DNA of 17,576 nucleotides from an uncultured Prevotella sp. GTDB lineage: Bacteria; Bacteroidota; Bacteroidia; Bacteroidales; Bacteroidaceae. The position numbers and the translations under genes are program-made. Position 1 is the first letter of the stretch. Each line of letters opens with the position of its first letter. The notes beneath the pieces are model-generated. The model saw only the letters and a program-made list of their open reading frames with translations, was not told where the DNA came from and made no database searches. Location: positions 1 to 17,576 of the forward strand of contig CAJKDU010000048.1 of NCBI GenBank assembly GCA_905198745.1. The letters run 5' to 3'. Positions 14,259-17,576 of the stretch are shown piece after piece.

Positions 14259-17200
14259 TTAGAAGTCGAGGTTCAAGCCTATGGTCCAGCCGCGGTTCCA
14301 GTTGGAGGTGTAGGCTTGTGTGGCATCGAGTTCGAGGAACTTGACTGCCGAATAGATTCTGAACGGGTTCTTGGCCTGCACATACACGCGGAGGTTGCTC
14401 ACGCCAATCTGGCTGAGCATCTTCTTGGGGAAGGTGTAGCCGAGTGAGATGTTGCGCACCTTAATGAATCCGCCGTTCTTGTAGCCCACAATCTTGTAGT
14501 AGCTGTCGCCGCCGCCGATGTTGTAGATGGGCTTCTGGTATTCGGAGTTATGGTTGTTCTCGTTGTAGTAGTCGATGGCGCGCTGCATGTAGCGTCCGCC
14601 CTGCCACTCGCCGCCAGTGCTCACCTTGTAGCCGAAGCGTCCGTAGAGCATGAAGCTCAGGTCGAAGCCCTTGTAGGTGAAGGTGTTGGTCATGCCGACA
14701 ATCCAGTGGGGATTGGTGTTGCCGATGACCACGCGGTCGTTGTTGGGCTCTATGCGGTAGTCACCATTCTGGTCAACGGGGCGCACCATGCCGGCAGAGA
14801 ACTTGTTGCCGTTGGCGTTGAACTTCGCCATGGTCTCTGCGTCCTCGGGCTGCCAGATGCCTCCGAACTGATAGTCGTAGAGCGAGTTGATGGCCTGGCC
14901 GATGAAGAGGTTGTTGTTGATGTCGTCTTCCTTGCCGTTGGCGAGCTTGTCGATCTTGTCTTTCTGGTAGGACATGTTGAGCGAGGTGTTCCACTTGAAG
15001 TCCTTGTTGTCGATGTTCACCGTGTTGAGAGTGATGTCGATACCCTTGTTGGAGGTTTCGCCGATGTTGGCCCATGTATTCTTGTAGCCGTTGATAGACG
15101 GGATGCTCATCTGCATGAGCAGGTCCTTGGTCTTGGAGCGGTAGATGTCGATTACACCGCCGATGCGGCCACGGAGGAAGCTGAAGTCGATACCGAAGTT
15201 CCACTGGGTGGTCTTCTCCCATCCCAGTTCGGTGTTGGCCATAGGCAGGTTGCCGTCCGACACAATAGGTTCAGACGGTGCATAGCCTGGTTGCAGACTG
15301 CTGCCGAAGGGATAGAACATGGATGCCACGCCGCCCTTGGTCTGATAGGGGTCGATGGCAGAGTTGCCGGTCACGCCGACTCCGAGGCGTAACTTCAGTT
15401 GGTTGACCCACTTCACGTCTTTCATGAAGTCTTCCTGTGCCATGTTCCAGCCCAGGGCTGCACTGGGGAAGAACGCCCACTTGTGGCCTTCGGCAAGCTG
15501 CGACGCACCGTCCCAGCGTCCGCTCAGTGTGAGCAGGTATTTGTCGGCAAAGCCATAGTTCACGCGCACCATGTACGACAGCAACTGACGTTCCACGAGA
15601 TCGGTGCTCCAGTCGGCAAGCTGCGATATTTGCGATTTCTCGATGGCGTTCCACATGGAAGGCTCATAGGGTATGCCGTCGGCTGCCAGGCTGGAGGTTT
15701 CCTTGCGATACTTGGTGGCACTCTCGAGAAGTGTCACGCCGAGGGCATGCTGTCCGAAGTCGCGGTTGTAGTAAATGAGGTTGTCCATGGTCCACGACAC
15801 GTTAGAGTTGTTGCCGTTGGAGGCATGGTTCTGTCCCTGGCTGCTGGTCGACTCCTTGTCGCGGAAGGTGCCGGCACGGCGGTAGCGGAAGTCGGGACCG
15901 AAGTTGAAGCGGTAGCGTAAGCCGTTGAGCGGAGCCCACATTTCGCCCAGGTCGAGCTGGGCATAGAGGCTCGCAATGACGCGGAACATGCGGCGCTCGT
16001 TGGTGCTGTGGTTCCATTCGTCGGCGATGTTTTTCACCATGTCGTCGCCACCGGGGTTGGTGATGCGGTTGCCTTCCTCGTCGTAGGGCTGGGCATAGGG
16101 GAACTGGCTGGTGGCTGCATAGTAGAGGTTGGCAGGCAAGCCCTTGAGCAGCGAGCCTTGCGAACTGGCGGTGGAGCCGTACTGCTGCAAGCCGAACGAC
16201 CCGTTGACATTGGCACCGAGGTTGAACCACTTGGTGGGCTTGGCGTCTACGCTGATTTTGGAGGAATAGCGGCGGTAGCTCTGTCCGCGGATAGTGCCCT
16301 TGTTGTCGAGGTAGCCAAAGGAGAGATAGCTCTTCACCTTGTCGTTGCCTCCGCTCACGCTGAGGGTGTGCTCATGGGTGATGCCGGTCTGGGTGACCAG
16401 TCCCTGCCAGTCGAAGGTGGGCACCTTGGAGCCGTCCCATGTGCCTCCTTCCCATCCGCGCATGATGTTGTTCCACGCTGTGGGGTCGGCCTCGGCCTTG
16501 AAGATCTCGCGGTCGTTCTCGATGGTGGGCTGGTCGGCACGCGGATAGCGGTCGGGGTTCACATAGTAGTATGACCAGCGGCGCCAGTCTATGTACTCGG
16601 CAGAGTTCATCTGGCGCGAGTAGTCTTCAAGTGTCTCGAAGGTCACGGTGCCGTTATAGCTCACCTTGGTCTTGCCTGCCTGTCCCTGCTTGGTGGTGAC
16701 GAGCACCACGCCGTTGGCACCGCGGCTACCATAGATGGCTGTGGCCGAGGCATCCTTGAGGATGTCGATGCTCTCGATGTCGCGCGGATTGAGAGTTTCG
16801 ATGCCACTTTCCGACATGAGTGGTATACCGTCGACCACGTAGAGCGGTGAGTTCTGGGCATTGATGGAGCGCACGCCACGCACGGTGATGTTGCCTATTT
16901 CGCCCGGACGCTCGTTGCTGGTGATGTCCACACCGGCAGCCCTGCCCTGCATGGCCTCAAGGGCGTTGCTCACCGGGCGTTCGTTCATTTCCTTTTCGCC
17001 CACGCGAATCAAGGCACCCGTGACGTCGCTCTTGCGCTGCACGCCATAGCCAACCACGACCACTTCGTTCAGATGGAGCTCGTCGGGCTTCATCTGGGCG
17101 GTGCCGCCGGCACTGACCACGAGGTCCTTGTAGCCTGTATAGGAGAGTTTCAGTTGGGTGCCGCGCGGCACACGGAGCGAGTAGTTGCCGTCGATGTCGG

Positions 17201-17438
17201 TCACGGTGCCCACGTTGCCCTTGAGGGCACGCACGGTCACACCGATGAGCGGCTCGCCGTTTTCATCGACAATGTGGCCCGTGGTCACATTGTCCTGTTG
17301 CATACGCTGGTTGAAAAACTGTGTTGCGCCTGCCTGGGTGGCAAACGGCAAGGGTAGAAGCAGTCCTGTGGCAAGAGCCAATACTGGCACGACATGCGAT
17401 ATGCCGCCGTCGCGTCTTTTTCTCTGTTTACACTTCAT
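14259..17438 (-). CDS. SusC/RagA-family TonB-dependent outer-membrane transporter
   Basis: The 1059-residue protein imports oligosaccharides (or peptides in some relatives) across the outer membrane using TonB energy. It has a long basic signal peptide (MKCKQRKRRDGG, then a hydrophobic core to about residue 39), a carboxypeptidase-regulatory-like domain (about 53-118, GHIVDENGEPLIGVTV), a TonB-box region NEVVVVGYG (124-132), a plug domain with LYVVDGIPL (199-207) and ESIDILKDASATAIYGSRGA (222-241), and a 22-strand-type barrel ending in the aromatic TIGLNLDF. It lacks an STN signalling domain, so it does not look like an ECF/anti-sigma transducer. It is the first gene of a two-gene operon with the SusD-like gene. 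Length is normal for the family. Confidence 0.96.
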   Translation of the reverse strand: MKCKQRKRRDGGISHVVPVLALATGLLLPLPFATQAGATQFFNQRMQQDNVTTGHIVDENGEPLIGVTVRALKGNVGTVTDIDGNYSLRVPRGTQLKLSYTGYKDLVVSAGGTAQMKPDELHLNEVVVVGYGVQRKSDVTGALIRVGEKEMNERPVSNALEAMQGRAAGVDITSNERPGEIGNITVRGVRSINAQNSPLYVVDGIPLMSESGIETLNPRDIESIDILKDASATAIYGSRGANGVVLVTTKQGQAGKTKVSYNGTVTFETLEDYSRQMNSAEYIDWRRWSYYYVNPDRYPRADQPTIENDREIFKAEADPTAWNNIMRGWEGGTWDGSKVPTFDWQGLVTQTGITHEHTLSVSGGNDKVKSYLSFGYLDNKGTIRGQSYRRYSSKISVDAKPTKWFNLGANVNGSFGLQQYGSTASSQGSLLKGLPANLYYAATSQFPYAQPYDEEGNRITNPGGDDMVKNIADEWNHSTNERRMFRVIASLYAQLDLGEMWAPLNGLRYRFNFGPDFRYRRAGTFRDKESTSSQGQNHASNGNNSNVSWTMDNLIYYNRDFGQHALGVTLLESATKYRKETSSLAADGIPYEPSMWNAIEKSQISQLADWSTDLVERQLLSYMVRVNYGFADKYLLTLSGRWDGASQLAEGHKWAFFPSAALGWNMAQEDFMKDVKWVNQLKLRLGVGVTGNSAIDPYQTKGGVASMFYPFGSSLQPGYAPSEPIVSDGNLPMANTELGWEKTTQWNFGIDFSFLRGRIGGVIDIYRSKTKDLLMQMSIPSINGYKNTWANIGETSNKGIDITLNTVNIDNKDFKWNTSLNMSYQKDKIDKLANGKEDDINNNLFIGQAINSLYDYQFGGIWQPEDAETMAKFNANGNKFSAGMVRPVDQNGDYRIEPNNDRVVIGNTNPHWIVGMTNTFTYKGFDLSFMLYGRFGYKVSTGGEWQGGRYMQRAIDYYNENNHNSEYQKPIYNIGGGDSYYKIVGYKNGGFIKVRNISLGYTFPKKMLSQIGVSNLRVYVQAKNPFRIYSAVKFLELDATQAYTSNWNRGWTIGLNLDF

Positions 17439-17500
17439 GCTGAATGTTTAAGGTTTGAATTTTTGTTTATCGTATACCGCTTTACGGTTATTGGTGAGGG

Positions 17501-17532
17501 CAAAGATAGCCAAAATTATTGTATGTGTCAAA
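17501..17532 (-). promoter_or_regulatory. Promoter of the SusC/SusD operon
   Basis: On the minus strand a -33 TTTG (17532-17529), a 20-base spacer and a -7 TATCTTTG (17508-17501) match the Bacteroidetes consensus fully. The -7 box is 62 bases before the SusC-like start codon. Confidence 0.8.
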
Positions 17533-17576
17533 CTTTTTGCCCGATAAATTCTTTTTACCGATTGTTTTGCCTATTC

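Overview
The window looks like the chromosome of a member of Bacteroidales, most likely a Prevotella-type bacterium. The reasons are a SusC/SusD outer-membrane pair, lipoproteins with acidic residues after the lipobox cysteine, a secreted protein ending in a Prevotella-style 'GLYIKNGKKYIIK' sorting-domain-like tail, a NigD-like lipoprotein, and several promoters matching the Bacteroidetes -7 consensus TAnnTTTG, some with a TTTG/TTG -33 box. I count nine well-supported genes, one extra small gene of 57 codons, and one possible gene remnant. All except one (an ECF-like sigma factor) lie on the minus strand.

Layout from left to right. (1) 1-125: a structured palindromic repeat. (2) 199-1743: a GNAT-nitrilase fusion enzyme with its own promoter and terminator. 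(3) 1857-3835: a two-gene unit read leftward, made of a secreted multi-domain protein and a tiny acidic protein 13 nt behind it, with a strong terminator after it and overlapping inverted repeats in front of it. The secreted protein appears to have lost its true start by one base in a run of eight A. (4) 3891-5376: enolase with its own promoter and terminator. (5) 5424-8151: a secreted GH3 beta-xylosidase/beta-glucosidase, divergent from an ECF-type sigma factor (8199-8702) that ends in a strong hairpin. (6) 8773-9810: a possible gene remnant and a NigD-like surface lipoprotein whose start codon lies in a 14-bp inverted repeat. (7) 9912-11573: an AspT/YidE-type transporter with two TrkA_C domains. 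(8) 11574-12281: about 700 bp without a convincing gene, holding CTATCAC motifs and a second, inverted, diverged copy of the repeat at the left edge. (9) 12282-17532: a SusD/SusC pair expressed from one well-formed promoter and closed by a perfect 16-bp terminator hairpin.

Functionally the window mixes housekeeping metabolism (enolase, nitrilase-type amidase) with glycan capture and breakdown at the cell surface (SusC/SusD, GH3, secreted beta-sandwich protein). No glycan substrate can be assigned to the SusC/SusD pair, because no degradative enzyme lies in the same transcription unit. The most unusual items are the small acidic protein with its partner, the 8-A frameshift, the mutually exclusive hairpins in front of the secreted protein, an operator-like motif (TTTTGACYAA) shared with the GH3 promoter, the start-codon hairpin of the NigD-like gene, and the dispersed structured repeat.
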